Assembly: GCA_016935595.1 (NCBI GenBank)
Contig: JAFGQQ010000048.1
Location: forward strand, 1-7,774
DNA from: Bacteroidales bacterium
GTDB taxonomy: Bacteria > Bacteroidota > Bacteroidia > Bacteroidales > UBA10428
DNA length: 7,774 nt
Reading direction: 5' to 3'
This document shows positions 1 to 7,200 of the stretch, piece after piece. The translations under genes were made by a program, and so were the position numbers. The notes below the pieces were generated by a model. It was not told where the DNA came from, made no database searches, and saw nothing but the letters and a program-made list of their open reading frames with translations. How positions within the stretch are numbered: position 1 is the first letter of the stretch; the number at the start of each line of letters is the position of its first letter.

Positions 1-695
1 CCTTTTACACCAATGTTGCCGTATTCATCTTTTCCAACAACAGTTTGAACATATAAAACAGGAAGACCTTTTGCAAAATTATCTGAAGCGTAATTTAAAA
101 CTTTCCTGACGGGATTATCAGCTCTTCCCATAATTTTTTCCATTCCAAAAACAGCACCTAAAAAATGACTCTTATTAATTCCTTCGGCTCCTCCGGTACC
201 AACAAAAATATTCTTATTATAATTGGCCATGCCAATTACTTCGTGAGGCACAACCTGCCCAATTGATAAAATAAAATCGAAATTTCCTTTTACAAGCAAA
301 TTATTTACCTGTGCAGGCCAGGAATAATTGACTTTGCCATCTGAAATTTCATAAATATATTCTGATGGCACTTCACCAAGCGTGAACAAATCTTTTCTCC
401 AGTTATGCTCTCTGAATAAGCTTAATGGAGTGTTTCCAAACATTTTAAGAATTTCTTCTTTGGTCATTGGAAAATGCGTTCCGAGTGCAGGTAAAATATC
501 AGTTAACTTATCTTTGTAATAATCATAAGCAAATTCTGTTAAAACTCCTGCAAAAGAATGAAAACGTGTAAAATCGGGAGGAACAGCCAATACCTTCTTT
601 CTTGATCCAATTTTATCCAAAGCTGTATACAATCCATCTTTTAGTTCCTGTTTCGAAAAACATTTACTTCTTGAAATTTTTTGATAGTATAGCAT
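1..695 (-). CDS. LarA-family nickel-pincer hydroxyacid racemase/epimerase, 3' end beyond the window (partial)
   Basis: N-terminal 231 codons of a lactate-racemase-domain (DUF2088/LarA) protein; the C-terminal part lies off the left edge. Visible motifs: DFTR (residues 41-44), matching the D-x-T-R substrate-binding motif; GTHFPMT with His74; PHEVIGMANYNK with His151 and Lys161; and NKSHF with His177. From memory of Lactobacillus plantarum LarA, His174, Lys184 and His200 hold the nickel-pincer (NPN) cofactor, and the spacings of 10 and 26 residues are the same here, so the protein should bind the cofactor. The family inverts the hydroxyl-bearing C2 of 2-hydroxyacids; members act on lactate, malate, aryl-lactates or sugar acids such as gluconate. 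The neighbouring mannonate-dehydrogenase-like SDR and LacI regulator favour a sugar-acid C2 epimerase (inference). LarB, LarC and LarE, which make the cofactor, are not in the window. The ATG at 695 is chosen because the upstream ATG near 705 is out of frame. The gene lies 77 bp after the HAD gene on the same strand. Confidence 0.92.
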   Translation of the reverse strand, partial: MLYYQKISRSKCFSKQELKDGLYTALDKIGSRKKVLAVPPDFTRFHSFAGVLTEFAYDYYKDKLTDILPALGTHFPMTKEEILKMFGNTPLSLFREHNWRKDLFTLGEVPSEYIYEISDGKVNYSWPAQVNNLLVKGNFDFILSIGQVVPHEVIGMANYNKNIFVGTGGAEGINKSHFLGAVFGMEKIMGRADNPVRKVLNYASDNFAKGLPVLYVQTVVGKDEYGNIGVK

Positions 696-735
696 AAAAT
701 ATCATTATATTAAAATAAATCCTTTAATTTAAAGC

Positions 736-760
736 AATCAGTGATTTATATTTACTGATT
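736..760. repeat. Intercistronic hairpin between HAD and LarA genes
   Basis: Perfect 7-bp inverted repeat AATCAGT (736-742) / ACTGATT (754-760) with an 11-nt loop, in the 77-bp gap between the HAD stop codon and the LarA start. No T-run follows on the minus strand, so it is not a classical terminator. It could mark RNA processing or partial attenuation within the operon, or simply be a product of the adjacent heptamer repeat. The role is unknown. Confidence 0.45.
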
Positions 761-782
761 ACTGAATACCGATTACCGAATA
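755..782. repeat. Four tandem 7-bp units (C-Y-G-A-W-T-A) overlapping the HAD stop codon
   Basis: Four consecutive heptamers read CTGATTA, CTGAATA, CCGATTA and CCGAATA on the plus strand; equivalently, two 14-bp units with 12 of 14 identical bases. The last codons and the TAA stop (773-775) of the HAD gene fall inside the repeat, so a change in unit number could alter the last residues of that protein and the distance to LarA. Short repeats of this kind are prone to slippage; whether this one varies is unknown. Confidence 0.6.
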
Positions 783-1675
783 CTTAAATTATCCCATGGT
801 GGCTTTTCAGGCAAATAGCTGTCAAATTCCTTTATTAGTTTTTCTTCATATTCACCTGCATATTGGCCACTAAAAAATTTATCCAATCCTTCTTTAAATA
901 ACCTTTCCCATGAATCTTCCTCATGACCGGGATTGACCGGATAAAAAAGAACGCTGTTCTTCTTGGCCGCTTTATAATCTCCAGGGGCATCACCAATCAT
1001 CAATATTTTATCAGTTGGATATTTCCCTTTTGCTGCCAATTCAAGATGTTCTGCTTTTGTCCCGTACTCCTGTCCCGCAATAACCTGTACATAATGATCA
1101 ATTTCATTTTCCACCCATTCGCGTTTTAAAGCTTCAAGAGGCGTTTGGGAAACTACAATTGAGTCGGCTTTATTTTGAATAGCTTTAAGGCAGTCTTCAA
1201 CAAAAGGAAAGGGCGGCATTCCATAAACCATTTCTTCAATACACTTATTAACTGCTTTTGACCAGTTAAGTGTTTTTATAATAACCGGATTGTTTGTTTC
1301 TTTGGCGTATTTTTCTAAAGTCGGATTACCCAGTTTTGATTCTTTATTAATCCAATCAATTAATGGCTGGACATCGGGACATTTAAAATTTCTTGCTTTC
1401 ACTTCTCTCCTTTTATCCAGTAATTTAAGTGCTTCGACTAAAGCAGGAAACCGGTTAACTCCCCTTGTTTTCGAATACAAATTAACAAATTCCCAAACCT
1501 CGCGAGCATATTTTTGAACCTTTTGTAATTCCCAATGCTTAATTACATTAGGGCAAAAACATTCTTTTTGTTTAATTTCCATTGTATCGAAAACACAACC
1601 ATCTGAATCGATGCCAATAAAAAATTCTTTTGTGGGTTTTAAATCTTTCAATTCTTGTTGTGGATTGATCGCCAT
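773..1675 (-). CDS. HAD-superfamily hydrolase (probable phosphatase) with large helical cap
   Basis: A 300-residue cytosolic HAD hydrolase. Motif I is GIDSDGCVFD with nucleophile Asp23 and general acid Asp25; motif II is Ser176 in VVSQT; motif III is probably Lys207 in GTKAEH; motif IV is IGDAPGD with Asp229 and Asp233. All catalytic positions are present, so an active, Mg-dependent phosphatase is expected. About 110-120 residues (roughly 40-155) separate motif I from the rest of the core and look helical and charged, consistent with a large C1 cap that would set substrate specificity. A short extension (about 250-300) follows the core. It lies 91 bp after the SDR gene and 77 bp before the LarA gene on the same strand, which suggests a sugar-acid or sugar-phosphate substrate, but nothing in the sequence identifies it. 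The stop codon sits in a heptamer repeat. The ATG at 1675 leaves a short 19-residue lead before the first core strand, as is usual. Confidence 0.9.
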   Translation of the reverse strand: MAINPQQELKDLKPTKEFFIGIDSDGCVFDTMEIKQKECFCPNVIKHWELQKVQKYAREVWEFVNLYSKTRGVNRFPALVEALKLLDKRREVKARNFKCPDVQPLIDWINKESKLGNPTLEKYAKETNNPVIIKTLNWSKAVNKCIEEMVYGMPPFPFVEDCLKAIQNKADSIVVSQTPLEALKREWVENEIDHYVQVIAGQEYGTKAEHLELAAKGKYPTDKILMIGDAPGDYKAAKKNSVLFYPVNPGHEEDSWERLFKEGLDKFFSGQYAGEYEEKLIKEFDSYLPEKPPWDNLSIR

Positions 1676-1766
1676 ATTTTATTCTTTTAGTTATTAATCA
1701 ATTTAACTACACTCTTTTTGTTCAAACAAATATTAATTTCAAATTATCAATTGAAAATTAAAATTT

Positions 1767-2618
1767 TTAAACTCCTCCAAAAGCGCTATAACCACCATCA
1801 ACAGGTATGACAATTCCAGTAATAAATTTCGATAAATCGGATAATAAAAACAAACAAGCTCCCTGTAATTCATCAATTTCGCCATACCTCCCCATTGGAG
1901 TGTTGGAAATTATTTTTTGCCCGCGTGGTGTAGCCTTTCCGGTTTTTTCATCTATCAATAAAAACCTGTTCTGGTTAGTTAAAAAGAAACCCGGTGCTAC
2001 AGCATTTACACGTATACCTGTTTTTGCCAGATGTACAGCCAGCCATTGGGTAAAATTATTAATAGAGGCTTTTGCTGCCGAATAAGCAGGTATTTTGGTT
2101 AATGGTTTAAATGAATTCATCGAAGAAATATTAATTACAGACCCCTTGCCTTTTTCAAGCATATCTTGTGTAAATACCATTGTAGGCAATAATGTGCCTT
2201 TAAAATTTAAATCAAATACTTTATCGAATCCTTCAATATCCAATCCATAAAAAGTCTTCTCAAGTTCCGATAAATTTTCCTTGGTCATTTGTTCAACCTG
2301 GGTTGTGGCTTTCGGATGATTGCCTCCGGCCCCGTTAATCAAAAAATCGATTTTTCCAAGTTGGGCATTAACTGTTTCTTTTGCTTTAATAATCGAACCT
2401 TTATCTAAAACATTCATTTCCACGCCAACTGATTCAACATTCAATTCTTCTTTAATTTCATTTGCACGTTTTTGTGCCAAGTCTTTATCCAAATCAGCAA
2501 TAGCAGTTTTAATGCCAACAGCAGCAAACGATCTTGTTATTGAAGTACCAATTACACCGGCACCACCTGTTATAACACAAACTTTGTCTTTCAGACTTTC
2601 AAAAGAATAAGTATTCAT
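1767..2618 (-). CDS. SDR-family NAD(P)-dependent oxidoreductase, UxuB-like (putative D-mannonate oxidoreductase / fructuronate reductase)
   Basis: A 283-residue classical short-chain dehydrogenase. It shows the dinucleotide-binding TGGAGVIG (17-24), an acidic Asp42 after the second strand that favours NAD(H) over NADP(H), NGAG (95-98), and the catalytic tetrad Asn138, Ser166, Tyr179 and Lys183 (YSAAK). The PG motif at 209-210 and VDGG at 273-276 are also typical. An insertion after NGAG, starting GGNHPKATT and extending to about residue 130, is what I associate with the SDR-type D-mannonate oxidoreductases (Bacillus UxuB/YjmF group), which interconvert D-fructuronate and D-mannonate in hexuronate breakdown. 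That assignment rests on memory of the motif and on context; gluconate 5-dehydrogenase or another polyol/sugar-acid dehydrogenase is the main alternative. It starts 16 bp after the LacI-family regulator gene and is almost certainly co-transcribed with it. The leader is A-rich with no clear Shine-Dalgarno sequence. Confidence 0.9.
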   Translation of the reverse strand: MNTYSFESLKDKVCVITGGAGVIGTSITRSFAAVGIKTAIADLDKDLAQKRANEIKEELNVESVGVEMNVLDKGSIIKAKETVNAQLGKIDFLINGAGGNHPKATTQVEQMTKENLSELEKTFYGLDIEGFDKVFDLNFKGTLLPTMVFTQDMLEKGKGSVINISSMNSFKPLTKIPAYSAAKASINNFTQWLAVHLAKTGIRVNAVAPGFFLTNQNRFLLIDEKTGKATPRGQKIISNTPMGRYGEIDELQGACLFLLSDLSKFITGIVIPVDGGYSAFGGV

Positions 2619-2634
2619 AATGTCTTTTTTTAAT

Positions 2635-3702
2635 TTATAAATAAAACTGAAAATTTTCTTTTGTTATAATATCTATAGGAAAATAATGGACTTTACTAAT
2701 TTCCCTTTTTAATGCTAAATAATTAAATAAATTAATGATTGCTTTATATCCTTGCTCTTCAGGATTTTGGGCAATTAAAAAATCGATTATACCGGAATTT
2801 AAATACTTAATACTCTCATCCAAAAGATCATGTCCGATGAGTATAATTCCAGTTATATTTTTCTTCACTATAAATTCAGCAACTAAAAAGACCTTTGAAT
2901 TGGGCACATAAATACCTTTTATAGCTGAATCTGAATTAATGTATTTCTCTAAGTTCAATTTTAAATTATATTCACTAATTTCAAAAACCTCAATCTCCAT
3001 GATCTTAGCCGACGAATGATTATCATTGTCCTTAAAAAAAGATTTAAATCCATTAATCCTGTTTATCAAAGCATTTGAAAAGATATTTTGATTTGCAATT
3101 TTAATTATCAATATATCTCCCTGTCCTTTTAATCCATAATTTAAAATTTTACCTGCAAGATATCCGCTCTGATATGTATTTTGACCAATAAAACATAAAT
3201 GATTTGTATTCTCTACTGCTGAATCAATGAAAATATAAGGTATTTCTAAAATGTTTAATCCTTTGACCAAATTTGCTGTCTCGACCGGGAAAAATGACGG
3301 CACAATTACTGCACCATCAGGTTTATAGTTTAATAAACTATGAAATTGCTTAACATAATATTCTTTGTCGAATTGATTAAAATGGAACGTTTCAACTTCT
3401 GTATTAAAATCTTTAAGTTCTTCAACTGCCTTTAAAATGCCCTTATATGGCATCCTCCAATATTTATTGTCACTCCTGAAATCGGGTATTAAAGCAGCAA
3501 TTTTATATGGCCTTTTTAATGCCAGGGTACGGGCAAATAAATTTGGCTTATAATTTAACTGATCAATTATTTTCATTACGTTCTTCCTGGTCCCTTCTGC
3601 AACTTCACCCCTGTTATGTAATACCCTGTCAACAGTACCAACTGATACACCAGAAAGCCTGGCAATATCTTTAATTCTCAATTTTAAATTGTTTTCAGCC
3701 AT
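2635..3702 (-). CDS. LacI-family transcriptional regulator
   Basis: A 355-residue DNA-binding regulator of sugar genes. The N-terminus is a LacI helix-turn-helix: RIKDIARLSGVSVGTVDRVL at residues 9-28, followed by HNRGEV and the hinge-helix region KPNLFARTLA (52-61). The rest (from about 67, KIAALIPDF) is a periplasmic-binding-protein-like ligand domain, with the PDGAVIVPSF strand, the IGQNTYQSGYLAG segment and a late NPEEQGYKAI segment typical of sugar-binding LacI members. Length is normal and it appears intact. It is the first gene of the minus-strand set and is followed after 16 bp by the SDR gene, so the effector is probably a sugar acid or intermediate of that pathway (inference). Its own promoter region holds a strong palindrome that may be its operator. 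The ATG at 3702 overlaps another small perfect palindrome, ATAGCGCTAT (3701-3710). Confidence 0.95.
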   Translation of the reverse strand: MAENNLKLRIKDIARLSGVSVGTVDRVLHNRGEVAEGTRKNVMKIIDQLNYKPNLFARTLALKRPYKIAALIPDFRSDNKYWRMPYKGILKAVEELKDFNTEVETFHFNQFDKEYYVKQFHSLLNYKPDGAVIVPSFFPVETANLVKGLNILEIPYIFIDSAVENTNHLCFIGQNTYQSGYLAGKILNYGLKGQGDILIIKIANQNIFSNALINRINGFKSFFKDNDNHSSAKIMEIEVFEISEYNLKLNLEKYINSDSAIKGIYVPNSKVFLVAEFIVKKNITGIILIGHDLLDESIKYLNSGIIDFLIAQNPEEQGYKAIINLFNYLALKREISKVHYFPIDIITKENFQFYL

Positions 3703-3741
3703 AGCGCTATAATACAGAGCTTTATACTAGTAATTTCAATC

Positions 3742-3759
3742 TTCGTGTACGAACACGAA
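3742..3759. promoter_or_regulatory. Candidate LacI-family operator (18-bp palindrome)
   Basis: TTCGTGTACGAACACGAA: 7-bp perfect arms TTCGTGT/ACACGAA around a centre whose middle CG also pairs, giving 16 of 18 symmetric positions and the central CG common to LacI-family operators. It lies 40-57 bp upstream of the regulator start codon and just downstream of the TATATTTG element, about where transcription would begin, so a bound repressor would block initiation or early elongation. Flanking CAATC (3737-3741) and GATTG (3764-3768) form an additional, asymmetrically spaced inverted pair. I noticed no second copy in the other intergenic gaps. Confidence 0.65.
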
Positions 3760-3768
3760 AAGGGATTG

Positions 3769-3776
3769 CAAATATA
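3769..3776 (-). promoter_or_regulatory. Putative Bacteroidota -7 promoter element for the LacI-SDR-HAD-LarA set
   Basis: On the minus strand this reads TATATTTG, an exact match to the Bacteroidota TAnnTTTG -7 consensus, 67 bp upstream of the regulator ATG. Transcription would start near 3762, directly before the palindrome at 3742-3759. No good TTTG -33 element is visible at the usual spacing, so the call rests on the -7 element and the position. Confidence 0.5.
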
Positions 3777-3781
3777 AAAAC

Positions 3782-3793
3782 TTATTCGAATAA
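3782..3793. repeat. 12-bp perfect palindrome in the divergent promoter region
   Basis: TTATTCGAATAA is perfectly self-complementary and lies in the spacer/-33 zone upstream of the putative -7 element of the regulator, and 22 bp before the start codon of the plus-strand gene. It could be a second regulator site or chance in AT-rich DNA. It differs in sequence from the 18-bp palindrome apart from the shared TTCG/CGAA core. Confidence 0.3.
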
Positions 3794-3814
3794 TAAATAT
3801 TTTTTACAAAAAAA

Positions 3815-4228
3815 ATGATTTTTAATTTTAACTTTATAAGAATATTAATCACTTTGAACAGTATAAATCATATACTCGACTGGTTTTTTGTTATTTTCCA
3901 TTCTTCATTGGTTTTATTTAACCTGTTTGGCTGGATTTGGAAAAAAACAAGAAAAATTAATCTAATTACTTTAGTCTTAACGGGTTTGTCGTGGTTTGTA
4001 CTGGGTATATTTTATGGAATAGGATACTGCCCTTTAACAGACTGGCATTTCGATGTTTTACGAAATTTAGGAAATCACAATTTACCAAATTCTTATATGA
4101 AGTATTTAATAGACAGGATTTTTAATTGTGATATAAATGCAAACCTTGTAGATACGGGAACAGCAATTGGATATTTTTTAGCTTTGGCGTTATCAATATT
4201 TGTTAATTTTCGAAAGAAGAAAAATTGA
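3815..4228 (+). CDS. Small integral membrane protein, DUF2784-like
   Basis: A 137-residue hydrophobic protein with three predicted membrane helices: about 21-42 (LDWFFVIFHSSLVLFNLFGW), 48-70 and 114-131, ending in a positively charged tail (FRKKKN). Between helices 2 and 3 is YCPLTDWHFDVLRNLG (71-86) and a PNSY segment. The GWIWKK, GIGYCPLTDWH and PNSY pattern resembles the DUF2784 family of uncharacterised membrane proteins, whose hallmark is a conserved Cys-Pro-Leu-Thr after the second helix. No function is known. It is the only plus-strand gene here, divergent from the LacI regulator (112 bp between start codons) and convergent with the propeller sensor (57 bp between ends). The palindromes in the shared upstream region could also affect it. 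Only one ATG is present; the first ~20 residues are less typical, so the true start may lie slightly downstream at a non-ATG codon. Confidence 0.82.
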   Translation: MIFNFNFIRILITLNSINHILDWFFVIFHSSLVLFNLFGWIWKKTRKINLITLVLTGLSWFVLGIFYGIGYCPLTDWHFDVLRNLGNHNLPNSYMKYLIDRIFNCDINANLVDTGTAIGYFLALALSIFVNFRKKKN

Positions 4229-4235
4229 ATTTTCT

Positions 4236-4276
4236 GATATTTTTAATTCTATATCTATTCAAAAATATTTTCTTTT
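4236..4276 (+). terminator. Weak candidate intrinsic terminator after the DUF2784-like gene
   Basis: Perfect 8-bp inverted repeat ATATTTTT (4237-4244) / AAAAATAT (4261-4268) with a 16-nt loop, followed by the T-rich tract TTTCTTTT on the plus strand, starting 8 bp after the stop codon. The stem is entirely A-T (plus a possible G-U closing pair), so it would be weak. No comparable T-run exists on the minus strand for the convergent gene. Confidence 0.35.
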
Positions 4277-4285
4277 ATTATCAAA

Positions 4286-7200
4286 TTACTCTTTTTTAAT
4301 ATTCATTAATACAAAAGACATATTTTTTGTCAATTCTTCAATCAATTCAATCTGGTAATCATATATTTCATTAAATGATGCAAGTTCAACAATTCCATGC
4401 GCTTCAGAATCTTTATTTATAATTATTGGTGCCAATACCAAATATTTGGCAATACTGTCGCCGAGACCAGATGAGATTTCAATGTGTTCATTTTTTAATT
4501 CTGCCTTTTTTTCTGATTTTAAGTAATTTTCCGGAATATTATTTAAAAAAATCAACTTTTTATTTGCAAAACAACTACCAACAAGAGTTTCGCCAACCTC
4601 AAATGTTTCAGAATCAAGATTCGAATGGCCATATTGAGCTGCGAGTTCGAGAATATTTTTCTGTTTATTATATATATAAATAATTCCTGCCTGAACATTA
4701 AAATACTGAATTATTTCCTTTAAAATTATGTCGGAAAACTCATAAATTGATTCAAACTTTCGTACTAAGATTTTACTAAACTCGGCTATACCTGTTGTAA
4801 TATAATTAGCCCTTTCCATCTTTCTTTGCAATGCTTCATATTCCTTGTTTTTATTTTCCAGAATAACAGTTTGTTCTTGTAAAATTCTATTCCTTTCCTT
4901 TGCTTCCATATTTTTTATTTCTAACAATTTTCTTCTTTTATTTTCTCTGCGAAAAATCAGGAACAAAGAAGCTGACAAGATAAAAAACAAAGAAATCCTA
5001 AAACTCCACCGGTTATAAAAAGGAGGAGTAATAATTATTTTAATGGACTCATAATTTTCACTCCATACTCCATCACTATTCGTCGATTTAACTTTAAAAA
5101 CATACTTTCCCCCATTCAAATTCGAATAAGGAACTGTTCTGTTTTTTGCACTTGAGTAAATCCATCCCGATTCATCAGGATCAAATCCTTCAAGCATATA
5201 AGCATACTCTATATTTTCGGGTGAAGCATAATGCAAAGCCGAAAATTCGAGGGAAAAAACACGATCTTTATATGACAGATGTATTTCATTGGTTTCAGAT
5301 ATTGCTTTTTCAAGAATCACTTTTCCATTAATCGTCGCTTCTCCAATATTCACCTTTCTGTTCATTATATATAAATTCGTAAATACCAGGGGTGGTGTAT
5401 ATTGGTTCTCAGTTATACTATCAGGAAAAAAAGAATTGAATCCATTAATGCCTCCAAAAAATATTTCTCCAGTTCTTTTATCCTGAAAATGGGCCCCCCA
5501 AAAAAACTGGTTACTTTGAAGTCCGTCGTGTACATCAAAATTTTTAAAAATTTCGGTTTGAATATTAAATTTTGATAGCCCATTATTGGTACTCATCCAT
5601 AAATTATCCTTATCATCGCCATAAATGCCATAAATCACATCATTTGCCAGACCTTGCAGGGACGTATATTTAACAAATTCAGCAGATTCGGGATCGTTAT
5701 ACAAAGACAAATCTAATTTATTTAATCCTTTTCCATAGGTTCCGATCCAAAGAATATTATTATTACAAAATAATGAGATGATTCTATTATCGCTTAAGCT
5801 ATTCGTATTATCAGGACTATGAGTAAAACTTATAAAATGCTCTGTATTTTGAGAAATTTGGTTTGCTTCATAGGTATCATTTGAAAGAGTATTATTAATA
5901 ACCAGTTTATTTAATCCACCCCAGGTGCCTACCCATATATTTCCCTTATCATCCTCGACAATACAAGATTGTACCCTGTTATCATTAATAGTATAAGGAT
6001 TTTCAGTGTCATGCAAATACCTGACAAATGTTCCGTTTTCTTTTATATATCTGTTTAATCCAAGTTCAGTACCAATCCATATGCGATTTTTCGAATCAAT
6101 AAATATTTTTTGTATCACATCGCTTGTAAGTGAATTTACATATTCTGTTTGTGAATACTTCTGGTTTATTATAATTTTTTTATTTTTATGATCTAACTCA
6201 CCTATATTTATTCCACCTCCCCAGGTACCAATCCATAATTCCGAATTACCAGTCATTGTAATGGAAGATATTTCATTATTGCTTAATGAATTTGGGATTG
6301 AAGCATTTCCTTTTATATTAAATATAGTATTTTTAGCTCTATCAAGTACATCAATTCCTTCTCCAAGTGTACCTATGTATACAATGCCTTTACTATCGAC
6401 AAATAAAGATCGAATTGTATTATGACTTAAGCTCAACTCATTGCCAGCTTCTTTTTTATAATGATTAAACTTTTGATGATAGCTGTCATATTGATTCAAT
6501 CCGCCTTGTGCTGTGCCAATCCAAATAACACCGCCTTCATCTTTCATTATTGTAGTTATGTGATTACCAGACAGACTTTTGTTTTGAACCGGATTATTAA
6601 AGTAAATTACAGAAGAATTATTATTCAAATTATATAAAATCAATCCATTACCTGTACCTACTAACATTTCATTATTTGAGGCCGGGCATATTGAAGTAAT
6701 TGAATAATTTCTGAATTCTGATAATTTACCATAATTAAATTTTTGTGATTCTATTTCATATAAAAACAATCCTGATTCTGTACCAATCCACAATTGGCTG
6801 TCTTTTGAAGAATAGAGAGTATTTATAACATCATTGCCCTGGAATTCCAGTAAATCGAACATATCATCATTTTCGTTGTATTTATTTAATCCTTCACCTG
6901 TACCAGCCCAGATATTGCCAAAAATATCTTCCTCTATACATAGCACATGATTGTCGGATAAGCTGCTCGTATCTCCAGGTTTATATCTATAATTTTTAAT
7001 GTCTAAATTGCTAACAATATAATTTATTTCTTGAGTTTCTATAAATGATAAACCAGCCTGTTTACCCAATGATAATTTTAGCAAGCCACTAGCAAATGAA
7101 CCTGCCCAGATATTTCCTTTCGAATCTTTAAAGATTGCGCGAATATCCTTCGCATTATTTAAATGCATATTTTCAATATATTTATTAAGAGTATAAAATT

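Noticed and set aside
923..1517. Plus-strand reading frames of 68-75 codons inside the HAD gene
   Set aside because: They lie wholly within a minus-strand gene with intact HAD motifs, have no recognisable domain and have no leader of their own; they are frame shadows.
1676..1766. Separate promoter or operator for the HAD gene in the 91-bp gap (near-palindrome TTGTTCAAACAA at 1718-1729)
   Set aside because: No exact TAnnTTTG element was found on the minus strand, and the short near-palindrome is unremarkable in AT-rich DNA.
1807..2610. Plus-strand reading frames of 92 and 96 codons inside the SDR gene
   Set aside because: They are antisense to conserved SDR motifs, with composition expected of shadow frames and no family resemblance.
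3701..3710. ATAGCGCTAT palindrome at the LacI-family start codon as an operator
   Set aside because: It is only 10 bp and partly coding, and part of it (AGCGCTAT) also occurs inside the SDR coding sequence near 1780; too weak to call.
4229..4285. Remnant of a kinase domain downstream of the GAF domain
   Set aside because: The frame reaches another stop within nine codons, and the remaining space before the convergent gene is only 57 bp; nothing kinase-like is visible.
4426..6191. Several 61-85 codon plus-strand reading frames inside the sensor gene
   Set aside because: All are antisense to propeller repeats, Y_Y_Y or GAF sequence, with no recognisable motifs.
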